DNA of 64,000 nucleotides from Oceanospirillaceae bacterium (GCA_013215445.1 JABSRA010000011.1:1-64000); one strand, 5' to 3'; positions 15,125 through 24,491 are shown, counted from the first letter of the stretch. Numbers and translations are program-made. Notes: generated by a model from the letters alone, not told the origin.

Positions 15125-16189
15125 ATGTCTGCGCTCAATATTACAGCGGCAACGCAACACACTAGTGACTGTTTGACCTTGGGCGAAGTGATGCTCAGGC
15201 TAGACCCAGGGCTGGAACGCACTCGGCGTACCGATAGCTTTAAGGTTTGGGAAGGCGGCGGTGAATACAACGTAGTGCAGGGGCTCAGCAGCTGTTATGG
15301 GCATCGTAGTGGCATAGTCACAGCACTGGTCGATAACGAGGTGGGTCAGTTAATTGCCAGTTTAATTAGGCGCTCTGGCGTCGAAACCCGCTGGATACAA
15401 TGGCGCGAATTTGATGGCATCGGGCGCACCGCGCGCAACGGCCTATATTTTATGGAACGTGGTTTTGGGGTGCGTGGGGCAGCGGCGGTGATGGACAGAG
15501 GGCACACTGCCATTTCGCAGTTGCAAGCAGGCGACATTGATTGGCGCGCTCTGTTTGCCGAGGCTAAACCACGTTGGTTTCATGTTGGCGGGGTGATGGC
15601 GGGATTGAGTGAAGATTCCCCTGACCTAGTGATCGCGGCGATGCAGGCGGCACGAGAGTTTGGTGCGGTGGTTTCCTACGATCTCAATTATCGCGACTCC
15701 CTATGGCGCGAGCGCGGCGGTCGAGAGGCCGCGAGCAACTGTGATAAGCGGCTATTGCCCTTAGTGGATGTATTGTTTGGTCTCGATAAACTCAGCGAGC
15801 CGGTGGATAATTTAAATGTCGAGGTTTTCAGCGATTCGCTCAAGCAGATGCAGCAGCGCTTCCCAAATTTAAAACAGCTGGTCTCTACCATGCGTATTGT
15901 GCACGATGCATCGCACAATGACTGGAGCGGGTTGTGCTTAGTTGACGGGGAGATAGCCCGCGGTAAAGCCCATTTTAAACTGCCTATTTTAGATCGAGTC
16001 GGAGGTGGTGACGCATTTGCCGCCGGTTATATTCACGGCATGTTAACGGGTCAGAGCCCCCAGCAGTCAATTGAATTGGCCGTCGCTCATGGGGCGTTAG
16101 TGATGAGCACCACTGGGGATAATTCGGTATTGGCAAAAGAGGAAGTTTACGCCTATGCACGGGGCGCGGATGCCAGTGCCAGGCGCTGA
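15125..16189 (+). CDS. kdgK: PfkB-family carbohydrate kinase, probable 2-keto-3-deoxygluconate kinase
   Basis: A 354-residue ribokinase/PfkB-fold kinase. The substrate-side motif is EGGGEYNVVQGLS (43-55) and the C-terminal PfkB signature is DRVGGGDAFAAGY (290-302), with Asp296 the catalytic base. SYDLNYRDSLW (184-194) resembles the DxNxRxxLW motif of KDG kinases. It would phosphorylate 2-keto-3-deoxygluconate, the product of altronate dehydratase, to KDPG. KDPG aldolase (eda) is not in this window and must be supplied from elsewhere. The gene has its own putative promoter with an inverted repeat. Other ketose or deoxy-sugar-acid substrates are possible, but the context is strong. Confidence 0.8.
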   Translation: MSALNITAATQHTSDCLTLGEVMLRLDPGLERTRRTDSFKVWEGGGEYNVVQGLSSCYGHRSGIVTALVDNEVGQLIASLIRRSGVETRWIQWREFDGIGRTARNGLYFMERGFGVRGAAAVMDRGHTAISQLQAGDIDWRALFAEAKPRWFHVGGVMAGLSEDSPDLVIAAMQAAREFGAVVSYDLNYRDSLWRERGGREAASNCDKRLLPLVDVLFGLDKLSEPVDNLNVEVFSDSLKQMQQRFPNLKQLVSTMRIVHDASHNDWSGLCLVDGEIARGKAHFKLPILDRVGGGDAFAAGYIHGMLTGQSPQQSIELAVAHGALVMSTTGDNSVLAKEEVYAYARGADASARR

Positions 16190-16272
16190 GCCATTCATTT
16201 GTACTAAAAATCAGTGTCGCTATGCGCGGCGCTTGTATAAAATGCTGACTCCCTTTAATAGCAGAGCGCGCC

Positions 16273-16764
16273 ATGACCGATACCTATTCTTATAGCACAA
16301 CCTTTAAATTGACCAGAGAGCATCTCAGTGAGTGCTTTGAGCAATCTGTGGTGGTAGATAACAGTATCATGGCGTACAAACGCGCGATTATATCGCTGGT
16401 ATTTGGCATCTGCTTACTGGCATTTGAATTGGTCAGTGATTATCTGGCCTTTTTTGTGATATCACTGGGGGTATTAGAAGTTTTTAGCACCTATTATAAA
16501 AAAACCTGGTGGCTGTGGCGGCAGATGTTGGGCAGATCCTATAAAAGCCAAGTCACCTTGCTGATCGATGCGCAGGGCATCAATAACCGCTCGGAACATA
16601 TCAATGAAACTATTCAGTGGTCAGAAATTAGCGCACTAAAGAAAACCGAGTTAGGATTTATTTTGCACCACCCCAAGGGTGTTAACTACCTGTCTCTGAG
16701 CTACCTGGATAGCACCGCGATTGATTATGTCTTAGCGCAGGTGAACCTGGATGCCGAGGATTAG
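16273..16764 (+). CDS. YcxB-like membrane protein
   Basis: A 163-residue protein. Two adjacent hydrophobic segments (about residues 36-52 and 56-70) follow a polar N-terminus that begins SYSTTFKLTREHL. The C-terminal soluble part contains LIDAQGINNRSEHINETIQWSEISALKKTELGFILHH, the layout of YcxB-like proteins (a small PH-like domain after two membrane helices). The function of the family is unknown. The gene lies 83 bases after the kinase and could be read through from it, but nothing ties it to sugar metabolism. Confidence 0.6.
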   Translation: MTDTYSYSTTFKLTREHLSECFEQSVVVDNSIMAYKRAIISLVFGICLLAFELVSDYLAFFVISLGVLEVFSTYYKKTWWLWRQMLGRSYKSQVTLLIDAQGINNRSEHINETIQWSEISALKKTELGFILHHPKGVNYLSLSYLDSTAIDYVLAQVNLDAED

Positions 16765-17420
16765 TAGGCAGTGGTTGGCAGTGGCTAGTTAAGTCGCTGC
16801 AGTGCATTCGATCTAATCGTTCGTTTCACGGACTGTTGTGGCTTAATAATAGCGACGTTTTCAAAAGGTTAATGACTTTCACTGATTTATTCTTTATGTA
16901 TAGGATATACGGTATGTAGCGATGACTAGAGATGTCATAGAGCTTATGTACTTTAAATTCATGAGATTGAAGTGCATTTTCGACTGCCTGTGTTGATTGC
17001 TTTTGCTAGGCTAAAGCTACCGCGCCGAGGCTTTTTGCCATATAAGGCACCGTCAAAAACCGTGCATTCTGTACATAAAACCCCTCCGGAAATTACTAAA
17101 TTGACGGCCGCTCAGATTTGTCATCTCGACAACAGCTCATGCGTTGTTCTGCATCCATGCAGTTGTGGTATTAGACCAGAATAGCTGTTGGTTTTGTTTG
17201 TTGTGTGCATTCATAACAGATCCTAATTATTGTAGTCACTGAAGTTATGTCTCAAGCTCACTGCTATTTAAAAATATTAGTCTGTGCACTTATTGTAATA
17301 CTACAGCCTTCGGATTTTAATTCGCGTCATGGTAAAAAGCTAATTAGCGTCTAAGATGCATATCATACTGATAGTTAATGCTATATCTTTTAAGGTGCGT
17401 AAAAGTTGAGGTGGAATATA
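16765..17420. other. Intergenic region without a recognisable gene
   Basis: About 650 bases of AT-leaning sequence between the YcxB-like gene and the start of a pseudogene. Short open frames exist (for example 16972-17184) but their composition and lack of a ribosome-binding site do not support translation. No RNA gene or strong hairpin was seen. It may be decayed sequence, like what follows. Confidence 0.5.
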
Positions 17421-18297
17421 TTGCAATTATTTGAGCTTAATTTTAAAACATTAAGCAATCTGGTTGGGCTACTGCTGATAAGTTGTATTACCACTATACA
17501 TGCAAGATAAACGATTGTTTGGGGAAGTGTTATATTACCGCCAGTCCATCATATTGCAGAGGGAGTAGGCAAGGGGCAGGGTATTACCGATAATTTGATC
17601 AGATTGATGGAGAAAAACTCACTTGAATATGATCATCGCGAAATTATAATTAATCTGGCTCGGTTATTTAAGCAAATAATAACTGAAAAACTAATTTGCA
17701 ACCCTTCATTAAAGAAAAAAGCTGAGCGTGAAAAGTTTCTATACTACTCAATCCCAAGTGTTTTTGTACCATCCCATGGCATTGCTGTAAGAACAGAAGA
17801 TTATGAGCAGTTCAAGTAATCTTCCACCTCTCTTAAAACAATACTGGCAGAAATGCCCGGTACTTTGGCCGTCATTAATACCCGTTCGTACGGGGCAGCC
17901 ATTGATGGTTTAATTAAAGAATTTCCTGAGAAAGTTTTTTCTCAATCAACCACTGATAGTTATTCTCAATCTGTTCAGATGCTCATTAGGAAACGCTTAG
18001 ACTATACCCGTGGGTCACGCGATTGAATATGACCACATTAGAAAGAAGTTAAAGGTGGAAGACAAAATTAGGTTTATTCCATTAAAAGAAGCTGGGGTCT
18101 ATAGCCAAACTTATTTCGCGTGTTCTAAAAAGACTCAGGGAAAACGAGCAATAGCCGCGGTAAATAAAGTACTGTTAAAGTCTCGAAAGTCGATAGAGTA
18201 TCGTAGTTTCACTGAGCAGTGGCTCGACCCTAATACGATCGATTTATATCGACGCGATTATGATCAACAGCTTTTGTTGAGAAAAGGTATTCAATAA
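17421..18297 (+). pseudogene. Decayed periplasmic solute-binding protein (TIGR02285-like)
   Basis: One interrupted gene can be reassembled. TTG at 17421 opens a signal peptide (MQLFELNFKTLSNLVGLLLI, then SCITTIHA) that ends in a TAA at 17508. The same frame continues with VWGSVILPPVHHIAEGVGKG and NLARLFKQI up to a second TAA at 17817. It then runs on through NTRSYGAAIDGLI to a TGA near 18025. A frameshift around 18003-18010 restores the homologous C-terminus (VEDKIRFIPLKEAG, WLDPNTIDLYRRDYD). The order of motifs is that of TIGR02285-type family-3 solute-binding proteins (about 290 residues). Two nonsense codons and one frameshift make it non-functional. Confidence 0.75.
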
Positions 18298-18956
18298 TTA
18301 TTATTAATCCAGTAGCTAGCAGGGTCAGTTCTTGCCTTTTCTCCAAAATATTTCTAATAGGTCTCACTCTGGGTACTATTTTCTCTAAATACTCGTTTGT
18401 CATTGCCGATACAGACCTTTTTGGCACGGCCCTCATCAACAATGCGTTCGGTAATTTTATATTGCACCGACTCCGCTTTAGCGCAAGTGCCTACGACAGA
18501 ACGAAGACATCTAAGTGGTTATCAACAGGGTACCGGTAAAACCCACGGAAATGGAGTGGGGCAAGGTGTCATACGGATATTTGGCAAAGTAGTCAGTGCT
18601 TTTTAGCACTTTACTGGAGTGCCGATAAACGCTATTTTTTGATCTAAAACATTAGGTTACGATGCGTTTCATCGGAATTTATACGGTCAGGGTAAGATGG
18701 CATTTAATTAGGAATGATTATTTTAAATTCCAAGATTAGCAATTAATTCTCTAGAAGTTTTTATACAAACAGACTGCCTTCATAATCATTAGCTAACCCG
18801 AGCTATTGGCTACAATGTTCGGGCTAACACCGTGTTAATGGATGGCCTTATTGATTCAGCACTGTTAATCGCTGTCTTAAACAGTCACAAACTACCGGTT
18901 CCACATAATGCTGCATTACTTTAGAATTAGTAAACGATTAATAACTATTCAAAAAT
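18298..18956. other. Intergenic region, probably decayed sequence
   Basis: About 660 bases between the pseudogene and the response regulator. A small perfect hairpin AGTGCT-TTTT-AGCACT lies at 18595-18610. No reading frame here has convincing family features; the open frame 18397-18606 has no ribosome-binding site and an unlikely composition. The last 100 bases should contain the promoter of the two-component operon, but no clear hexamer pair stands out. Confidence 0.45.
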
Positions 18957-19691
18957 ATGATGGAAGATAGCAGGGTTAACCCCCGTATTATGTTAGTGGA
19001 AGATGACGCAGAGCTTGCAGCGCTGGTGCGAGACTACTTACATCGTCATGATTTTGACGTCACAGTGGTGGACGATGGATGGTTAGCGGCGACGGAAATA
19101 ATAAGCTTGCAGCCTGACCTAGTAATCTTAGATGTCATGCTTCCGGGGCAGTCTGGTATGGATGTATGTCGCCAGGTAAGGCCTAATTATACTGGGCCTA
19201 TTGTGATGTTAACGGCACTGGATGAAGATTTTGATCAAATGCTCGGCTTAGAGCTGGGCGCTGATGATTATATCATCAAACCGGTACATCCCAGATTACT
19301 GCTTGCCCGAATTAAAGCGCTGTTGAGGCGAGTGCAAAAAGCACCAGAACAGCAACCGGGAAGCCGGAATCTTCAAGGATTAGTGATTAATGTGAGTAGC
19401 CGCACGGTGACTTTGGCCCAAAAACTCGTCTCTTTAACCACTGCTGAATTTGAATTGTTACTGTTACTCAGTGAAAATATTGGCGAAGAAGTGAGTCGGG
19501 ATAATATTATGCAACAGCTTAGAGGCTTCGAATACGACGGCTTAGATCGCTCAATTGATAGACGGATTTGCAGATTGCGAAAAAAATTACAAGTGGTATT
19601 ACCCGATCAAGAAATTATAAAAACGGTTAGGGGCAAGGGTTATTTACTCTGTCCCATACCCCATAATCCCCATGAGAAACAGCATGTTTAA
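18957..19691 (+). CDS. OmpR/PhoB-family response regulator (RstA-like)
   Basis: A 244-residue regulator. The receiver domain (about 10-125) has the acidic pair Glu15-Asp16-Asp17, phospho-acceptor Asp59 (DLVILDVMLPG), the switch Thr in MLTALD and the conserved Lys in YIIKPVHP. A C-terminal winged helix (about 145-238) ends RLRKKL..IIKTVRGKGYLL. It overlaps the following histidine kinase gene by 20 bases, so the two form a pair. RstA of the RstB/RstA system is the best resemblance; target genes are unknown. The lipoprotein gene downstream is a candidate. Confidence 0.85.
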   Translation: MMEDSRVNPRIMLVEDDAELAALVRDYLHRHDFDVTVVDDGWLAATEIISLQPDLVILDVMLPGQSGMDVCRQVRPNYTGPIVMLTALDEDFDQMLGLELGADDYIIKPVHPRLLLARIKALLRRVQKAPEQQPGSRNLQGLVINVSSRTVTLAQKLVSLTTAEFELLLLLSENIGEEVSRDNIMQQLRGFEYDGLDRSIDRRICRLRKKLQVVLPDQEIIKTVRGKGYLLCPIPHNPHEKQHV

Positions 19692-21282
19692 AGCTTATTT
19701 ACGGCTCTTCTTGTTTATTTTACTGCCCATATTAATGCTCACCTGGCTCGGATCGTATAACCCCATACAAATGATCAATCATCACTATCAAGAGAAATAT
19801 TATAGAGACACTTTCCAGGGCACCTTTGATCTATTAGAAACGTCAATGCAGCAATTCCCGGTGAGTCAGTGGCCCAAGCGCTTCACCCAATTAAAAGATA
19901 ATTTTGGCTACGACATTAACTTTCAAAAAGTAGCAGGTTCTATCGATACAACGCAGTTACAGGAAGGTGAAATTATTTTGCTTGAGGGAGAAGTTAACTC
20001 TCTGTTAAAGCGCATAGGTCAAAGCCCCTGGACTGTCACTATTTTCCTCGGTGAAACTGAGCGTCAAAATACCGAGAGACTGGCACAGGGAACAGCTTTT
20101 TTAGTGGAAGAATACTTAATTAATAATGATGCCATCACATTAAAACAGGCCATTGATACGTTACAACTGCGCTACAGTATGCCGTTGGAGCTTGTGGACC
20201 TATCTGAAACTGGCCTCTCGGTAAGCCAACGCTCTCGTCTTGCAAAAAAACAACCAGTATGGCTTAGGGATGAGGAGGGAAATGAGCATATTTTCTATGC
20301 GCTGACGGTGACAGATAGTGTTTTGCATATGCAAATCCCCTCCAGTGATTATTATAATTACCTGTTAATTATCATCATAATAGGCTTAATTATTTTGGTA
20401 TCTTCCATTGGATTATGTGCTTGGTTATTACCGCTGGGGCGCGATTTGCGCAGGATGATGAACACCGTTGAAGCATTTGGTCGAGGTCATTTAAATACCC
20501 GCCTACAGATTAGTAGTAGCTCCCTTTTGGCGAAAACTGCGACAGCTTTTAACCATATGGCGGCGAGCATTGAGCGGCTGATTCAATCTAATCAGTCCCT
20601 GACTAACGCGGTGGCACACGATTTAAGGACACCCCTGGCGAGACTGCGTTTTGCCTTGGAAATTTATACCTCTGAGACTTGCACTGCAGCAGAGAAAAAG
20701 CAGTATCTAAATAGCATACACGGTAGTATTGATGCGCTGGATTATTTAATCAATCAGACGTTATTACACGCAAGGTATTCAAGAGTGGCGAGCGCTGAAC
20801 AATTTCAACGTTGCTGCTTTTCGAAATCTTTGCAGGATGAAATTGAGCATTTTGAAGATTTGTTTCCCCAATTGTCTCTCCGCTTATCGATTGATACATC
20901 ACTGCAAGAACAACAGCAATTGCTTGATTCTAAGGCGATGTTGCGAGCTGTTAGCAATTTGTTGAACAATGCTTGTCAACACGCAAACCAGAGGATCGAT
21001 ATTAGTTACACTCAAGTGGAAAGTATGTATCAAATAGTGGTTGGCGATGATGGAGCGGGGATAGACAAAGACAAACAAGAAAGTATATTTGAACCTTTCA
21101 TTCAATTGGACAACAGCACGCGAGATAGCAAACAGGGCCATGGTTTAGGGCTCGCGATAGTAAAACAAATAGCGTACTGGCATAAAGGAGACGTCAGTAT
21201 TAGCAGTTCGGCGCTGGGTGGCGCATGCTTTTGCCTTCGCTGGCCCATTGATCTGAATGGTACTCAAGGATTTGATTCGTGA
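19672..21282 (+). CDS. Sensor histidine kinase (RstB-like)
   Basis: A 536-residue membrane kinase. One membrane helix near residues 9-25 and another at about 229-255 enclose a periplasmic sensor domain of about 200 residues. A HAMP segment (LPLGRDLRRMMNTVEAFGRGHLN) follows, then the H-box with His316 (VAHDLRTPLARLR), the N-box SNLLNNACQHA and the G boxes DDGAGID and GHGLGLAIVKQ. The YRDTFQGTFDLLE opening of the sensor region resembles RstB, but the sensor is roughly 100 residues longer than in E. coli RstB (433 residues). It overlaps the regulator gene by 20 bases. The signal is unknown. Confidence 0.85.
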   Translation: MRNSMFKAYLRLFLFILLPILMLTWLGSYNPIQMINHHYQEKYYRDTFQGTFDLLETSMQQFPVSQWPKRFTQLKDNFGYDINFQKVAGSIDTTQLQEGEIILLEGEVNSLLKRIGQSPWTVTIFLGETERQNTERLAQGTAFLVEEYLINNDAITLKQAIDTLQLRYSMPLELVDLSETGLSVSQRSRLAKKQPVWLRDEEGNEHIFYALTVTDSVLHMQIPSSDYYNYLLIIIIIGLIILVSSIGLCAWLLPLGRDLRRMMNTVEAFGRGHLNTRLQISSSSLLAKTATAFNHMAASIERLIQSNQSLTNAVAHDLRTPLARLRFALEIYTSETCTAAEKKQYLNSIHGSIDALDYLINQTLLHARYSRVASAEQFQRCCFSKSLQDEIEHFEDLFPQLSLRLSIDTSLQEQQQLLDSKAMLRAVSNLLNNACQHANQRIDISYTQVESMYQIVVGDDGAGIDKDKQESIFEPFIQLDNSTRDSKQGHGLGLAIVKQIAYWHKGDVSISSSALGGACFCLRWPIDLNGTQGFDS

Positions 21283-21386
21283 CTAACAAGTCACAAAATG
21301 TCCAGTTTGAGCCACATAAGTTCTCTATAAAGTATTTTAAACTGCTGTAGTAAAAGCAATTTATTTTATTAATAGAGGATATAATT

Positions 21387-21800
21387 ATGAGAGCAATCGT
21401 AACTTTGCTGGTTTTAACAATATTAGTATCGGGGTGTTCAGTGCATCGTGCCATCAACCAACCAGATAAAAAGAACCTCGGCTTGTTAAGCCCCGGGGTC
21501 AATCGGCAAGTATTACTCGCTGAGTTTGGCGAGCCTATGCACAGTAAACAGATCAAAGGCCAAATGGTCGATGTGTTTTCCTTTGTACAGGGGTACGGTA
21601 AACCGGTCATTGTAGGCAGAGCTTTAGGACATGGTGTAGCCGACATCGCTACATTTGGGCTGTGGGAAATTGTCGGGCAACCTTTAGAAGCGGCTTTTGA
21701 CGGTGAAAAATTGGCTTATGCTGTATATTACAATCAAGGAGGGACCGTAATTCAAGTCAAACAATTAGCTGTCGGCCCCGCTGGTCGAGAATCAATGTAA
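21387..21800 (+). CDS. Small lipoprotein of unknown function
   Basis: A 137-residue protein with a lipoprotein signal: MRAIVTLLVLTILVSGC, a lipobox LVSG-C with Cys17. The residue after Cys is Ser, which favours outer-membrane sorting. The mature part contains LLSPGVNRQVLLAEFGEPMHSKQIKG, similar to small-protein-A/OmlA-like folds (the G-x-R-x-x-L-x-x-x-G-x-P pattern), then a hydrophobic glycine-rich stretch. It lies 104 bases after the histidine kinase with an AGAGGA ribosome-binding site, so it may be part of that operon or its target. No specific function can be given. Confidence 0.7.
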   Translation: MRAIVTLLVLTILVSGCSVHRAINQPDKKNLGLLSPGVNRQVLLAEFGEPMHSKQIKGQMVDVFSFVQGYGKPVIVGRALGHGVADIATFGLWEIVGQPLEAAFDGEKLAYAVYYNQGGTVIQVKQLAVGPAGRESM

Positions 21801-21890
21801 TCAATGGGATCAGAGTAGAATGGCACTTAGTTAAGAAATAATCTCTTTTAAAGCCAAAGACTAACAAAGTTATTTCAAGGATTTCACATA

Positions 21891-22545
21891 CTAAAGGCTG
21901 ATGAGCCTATCTATAGCTTCTTGAGTGGTTGCGAAAATTCGTTTCTCATCATTAGTTTCATTGTTGGAGACCAGCCGTTCAAGTTGCATTTCTTTAAATT
22001 TATTGACACTGTAAACGTGGCAGTCTTTTAGTGTAGAAGCTCGCAGCATCGTTTGCATAGTAGCGCTGGCTTGCTGGCGGGTGTCACCCCAAGTGATGAG
22101 TTTGGCGAGCATTGGATCGTAGTGAATGCTGACTTGATCTCCCTGCTTGTAGCTAGTGTCTATGCGGGATTATCGCCTGGGACTAAATCAAAGTGGGTGA
22201 GGGTGCCGGGGGAGGGTAAAAAGTGAAAATTGGGATCTTAGGCGAAGAGACGACACTCTAAAGCGCATCCCAAACGTTTGATTTCAGCATGTTTTAATAC
22301 TGGTTGATCACCGCGTGCTTGGCGAGTTTGCATTTGTACGAGATCCAAACCAGTCACCAGCTCTGTCACTGGGTGCTCTACTTGGATTCGGGTGTTCATT
22401 TCTAGGAAGAAAAATTCATCGCTATTGGCATCCAAAATAAACTCCACAGTGCCAGCCCCTTGATAGTTCTCTGCCTTGGATAAGTTTACGGCAGCGCTGG
22501 CCATGGCATCGATAACAGAGCTGGGCACATTGGGTTTAGTGGTTT
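21891..22545 (-). pseudogene. Decayed biotin carboxylase fragment (acyl-CoA carboxylase alpha subunit)
   Basis: Read leftward, the sequence encodes GAGTVEFILDANSDEFFFLE, then MNTRIQVEHPVTELVTGLDL, the biotin-carboxylase core of acetyl-, propionyl- or methylcrotonyl-CoA carboxylases. After CRLFA a TAA stands where family members have Glu (RLFA-E-DPNFHFLPSPGTLTHFD). The frame is then lost near 22164-22170 and resumes as IDTSYKQGDQVSIHYDPMLAKLITWG in another frame. About 280 N-terminal residues and the biotinyl domain are missing. A nonsense codon, a frameshift and truncation at both ends show it is a relic. Confidence 0.8.
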
Positions 22546-22760
22546 TGAAAGTGAGTGTTCAATATTGGCTTTGCCATATTGGGCCTTCGCTTAGAAATGG
22601 TGATTGCGGGTATCACGACGGCTGTTCGTACGATCGTCAAAATGGATATTTGGACAGTGATTAGCTCCGGTGATGATACCTTTATCATTGAACTTAAGGG
22701 GCCTCTGAACAGATAACACGCCCATGGCGCGGGACCTGCTCAGATGATCCTAAGATATCG

Positions 22761-24044
22761 CTAAGAATTCACCAATTCACTCACGTCAATAATATAGCGC
22801 TGGCGGATTGATTCATGGACTGAATCAATACACACTTGCTGGCCACAAGGGCTCCACCTAGGATGCAGATCGCAGCGGTTTTCTTTACCTAAGTCGGGGT
22901 CCGTATAAAAGCTGCCAATGTTGTAGCGCTGTTTGGTGGCCGAGTTATATAAAATCAAAAAGCGTTCGTTGCTCTGGTCATCTGGATAAGTATCGGAGAG
23001 CAGCCAGCTGCCATCTTGGTTATAGGTCATATGCCCATTTTCTGTTAGCACCTGGGCGCCGATCACTTCTGCGCTAGCAGTTTCATCTTGATATAAATGA
23101 TAGTGGATCTTACCTTGATGCGGGCCCCACACTATAATTTCAGTATCGTTTTTCCACACTGGGTGAGATATTTGGTACTCAGACTTTTCGTAATCAAAAG
23201 TGCCGACATCATTCTCGTCAAATCCTTCCATTAGCTGGGGGATCGGGTGGTCGGTACACTCTAGTAACTTTAAATCGCTACCATCTGGATTCACGCTGAA
23301 AAGGCGATGCAGGAAACACGTTTCGTCTTTCACTCGCTCGGTCCAGCGATGAATAAACAAAAACCGGCTAGAGCTAGGGTTTATTTCTAAATGAGTCGCC
23401 CAGTGGATGGCGTTATCCATTGAGGGCAAATGCTGGAATTCACTCAGTTGCTGTAAGCTGATAATCAGCTTATTTTCACCGGTGCTGATATCCATGTAGT
23501 GAATGCCGTCATCAGCGGGAGCGTTTTCCAGTGCTGGCTCCACATGACTAGCGTGATAACCGATCGTGCGATGAGTGACTTGAAACCGCGAGTAATCTAC
23601 ACACAACGCGTATTTGCTGTTGGGTGCCACGACATAGACAGGTAGCGGTAAAGTACGGGTGCTTTTACTGCTAAGGTCGTAGACCTTTGCGCAAAAATCT
23701 GGATAGACGTTATTATTATTGCTATCAGCGCTGCGCTGGTTATAAATAATTTGATCCGTTTTCGCACCTTCCAGCCATTGCAACTGACATCCCATCTGCC
23801 AGTTCCAAGTAGTGGTGGTGCCTATGCGGTGGTACTGGTCATTATCTTGTAAATCAAAGAAGCCCACTTCAGCAGATTCACTACCGGTCAGGTCGGCACT
23901 CATCATAATGACGCGATTAGCCAAAAAGTAGCGGCCGCTATGGTCCCATACATTTTTGTTGTAATAGCCAAAAAAATGGTGCTTTTCTCCGCTGCCAACA
24001 CGGCGTATTGGGCAGAAATGTTGAGTAGTATTAGTCTGTGTCAT
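22761..24044 (-). CDS. Beta-propeller protein of unknown function (oligogalacturonate-lyase-like appearance)
   Basis: A 427-residue protein without a signal peptide. Recurrent blade-like segments are visible: FFGYYNKNVWDHSGRYFLANR (24-44), WNWQMGCQLQWL, SMDNAIHWATHLEINPSSSR, YQISHPVWKNDTEIIVWG, GHMTYNQDGSWLLSDTYPD and LHPRWSPCGQQVCIDS. This suggests a six- or seven-bladed WD40/TolB-like propeller. The HP.W/HP.FSP blades recall oligogalacturonate lyases, but the overall match is uncertain. It is the last gene of a minus-strand run beginning with a tripartite tricarboxylate transporter, so it may process or sense the imported compound. Function unknown. Confidence 0.6.
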   Translation of the reverse strand: MTQTNTTQHFCPIRRVGSGEKHHFFGYYNKNVWDHSGRYFLANRVIMMSADLTGSESAEVGFFDLQDNDQYHRIGTTTTWNWQMGCQLQWLEGAKTDQIIYNQRSADSNNNNVYPDFCAKVYDLSSKSTRTLPLPVYVVAPNSKYALCVDYSRFQVTHRTIGYHASHVEPALENAPADDGIHYMDISTGENKLIISLQQLSEFQHLPSMDNAIHWATHLEINPSSSRFLFIHRWTERVKDETCFLHRLFSVNPDGSDLKLLECTDHPIPQLMEGFDENDVGTFDYEKSEYQISHPVWKNDTEIIVWGPHQGKIHYHLYQDETASAEVIGAQVLTENGHMTYNQDGSWLLSDTYPDDQSNERFLILYNSATKQRYNIGSFYTDPDLGKENRCDLHPRWSPCGQQVCIDSVHESIRQRYIIDVSELVNS

Positions 24045-24083
24045 AAGGCTTCTTTTTTATCTATTAAAAGGTATTGAATTAGT

Positions 24084-24467
24084 TTATTTGCTAAAGGTGA
24101 TCAAGGTGCTGCTCAAAGTGTTGAAGTCATCATCGGTCGCTGTTAGCGGGTAATCACCTGCAGCGACTAACTTTTTCTTAACAAAGCGTCCGTATGACCA
24201 TGTGGTACTCCAGTTCCCTTGAGCATCAGCTTTAGGGGCAGGTTTTAATGCATAGCCAATATCGCTTTGCACACCATCTTTGGTGGTGAACAATAAGGTG
24301 ACTAAGGTGTTCGGGGCGAATGCACTACCCTTGAGGACCAACTGTCCTTTTTTATCTAACAGGGCGTTTTTTTCTGCACTGATTTCAGCTGCATACCCGG
24401 TATTTAGGGTCAGAGCAGTGATCGACAGACTGAACAATATGGCGGTGATAGTTTTAATCGATTTCAT
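24084..24467 (-). CDS. Small secreted protein of unknown function
   Basis: A 127-residue protein with a clear signal peptide (MKSIKTITAILFSLSITALT, cleavage after GYAA). The mature part, EISAEKNALLDKKGQLVLKGSAFAPNTLVTLLFTTKDG, followed by GNWSTTWSYGRFVKKKLVAAGDYPLTATDDD, looks like a single immunoglobulin-like beta-sandwich domain of about 100 residues. It lies 24 bases after tctA and 39 before the propeller gene, on the same strand, so it is probably part of the transporter operon. AGAGGA precedes the start. No family was recognised. Confidence 0.65.
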   Translation of the reverse strand: MKSIKTITAILFSLSITALTLNTGYAAEISAEKNALLDKKGQLVLKGSAFAPNTLVTLLFTTKDGVQSDIGYALKPAPKADAQGNWSTTWSYGRFVKKKLVAAGDYPLTATDDDFNTLSSTLITFSK

Positions 24468-24491
24468 TTTATTTCCTCTGCTGGTTAGTTG

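Noticed and set aside
5440-16189. Reading of the sugar island as an L-fucose pathway
   Set aside because: L-fucose oxidation needs a fuconate dehydratase of the enolase family and later deoxy-fuconate enzymes. These are absent, while tagaturonate reductase and altronate dehydratase types are present. The AKR and lactonase alone would fit either sugar.
16972-17184. 70-residue open frame in the gap before the solute-binding pseudogene
   Set aside because: No start signal, no recognisable domain, and it lies in a region showing decay.
18397-18606. 69-residue open frame before the response regulator
   Set aside because: No family resemblance or ribosome-binding site; probably degraded DNA.
22546-22760. 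Search for more of the carboxylase relic or another gene remnant
   Set aside because: Translations in all frames gave no convincing continuation, so the stretch was left unassigned.
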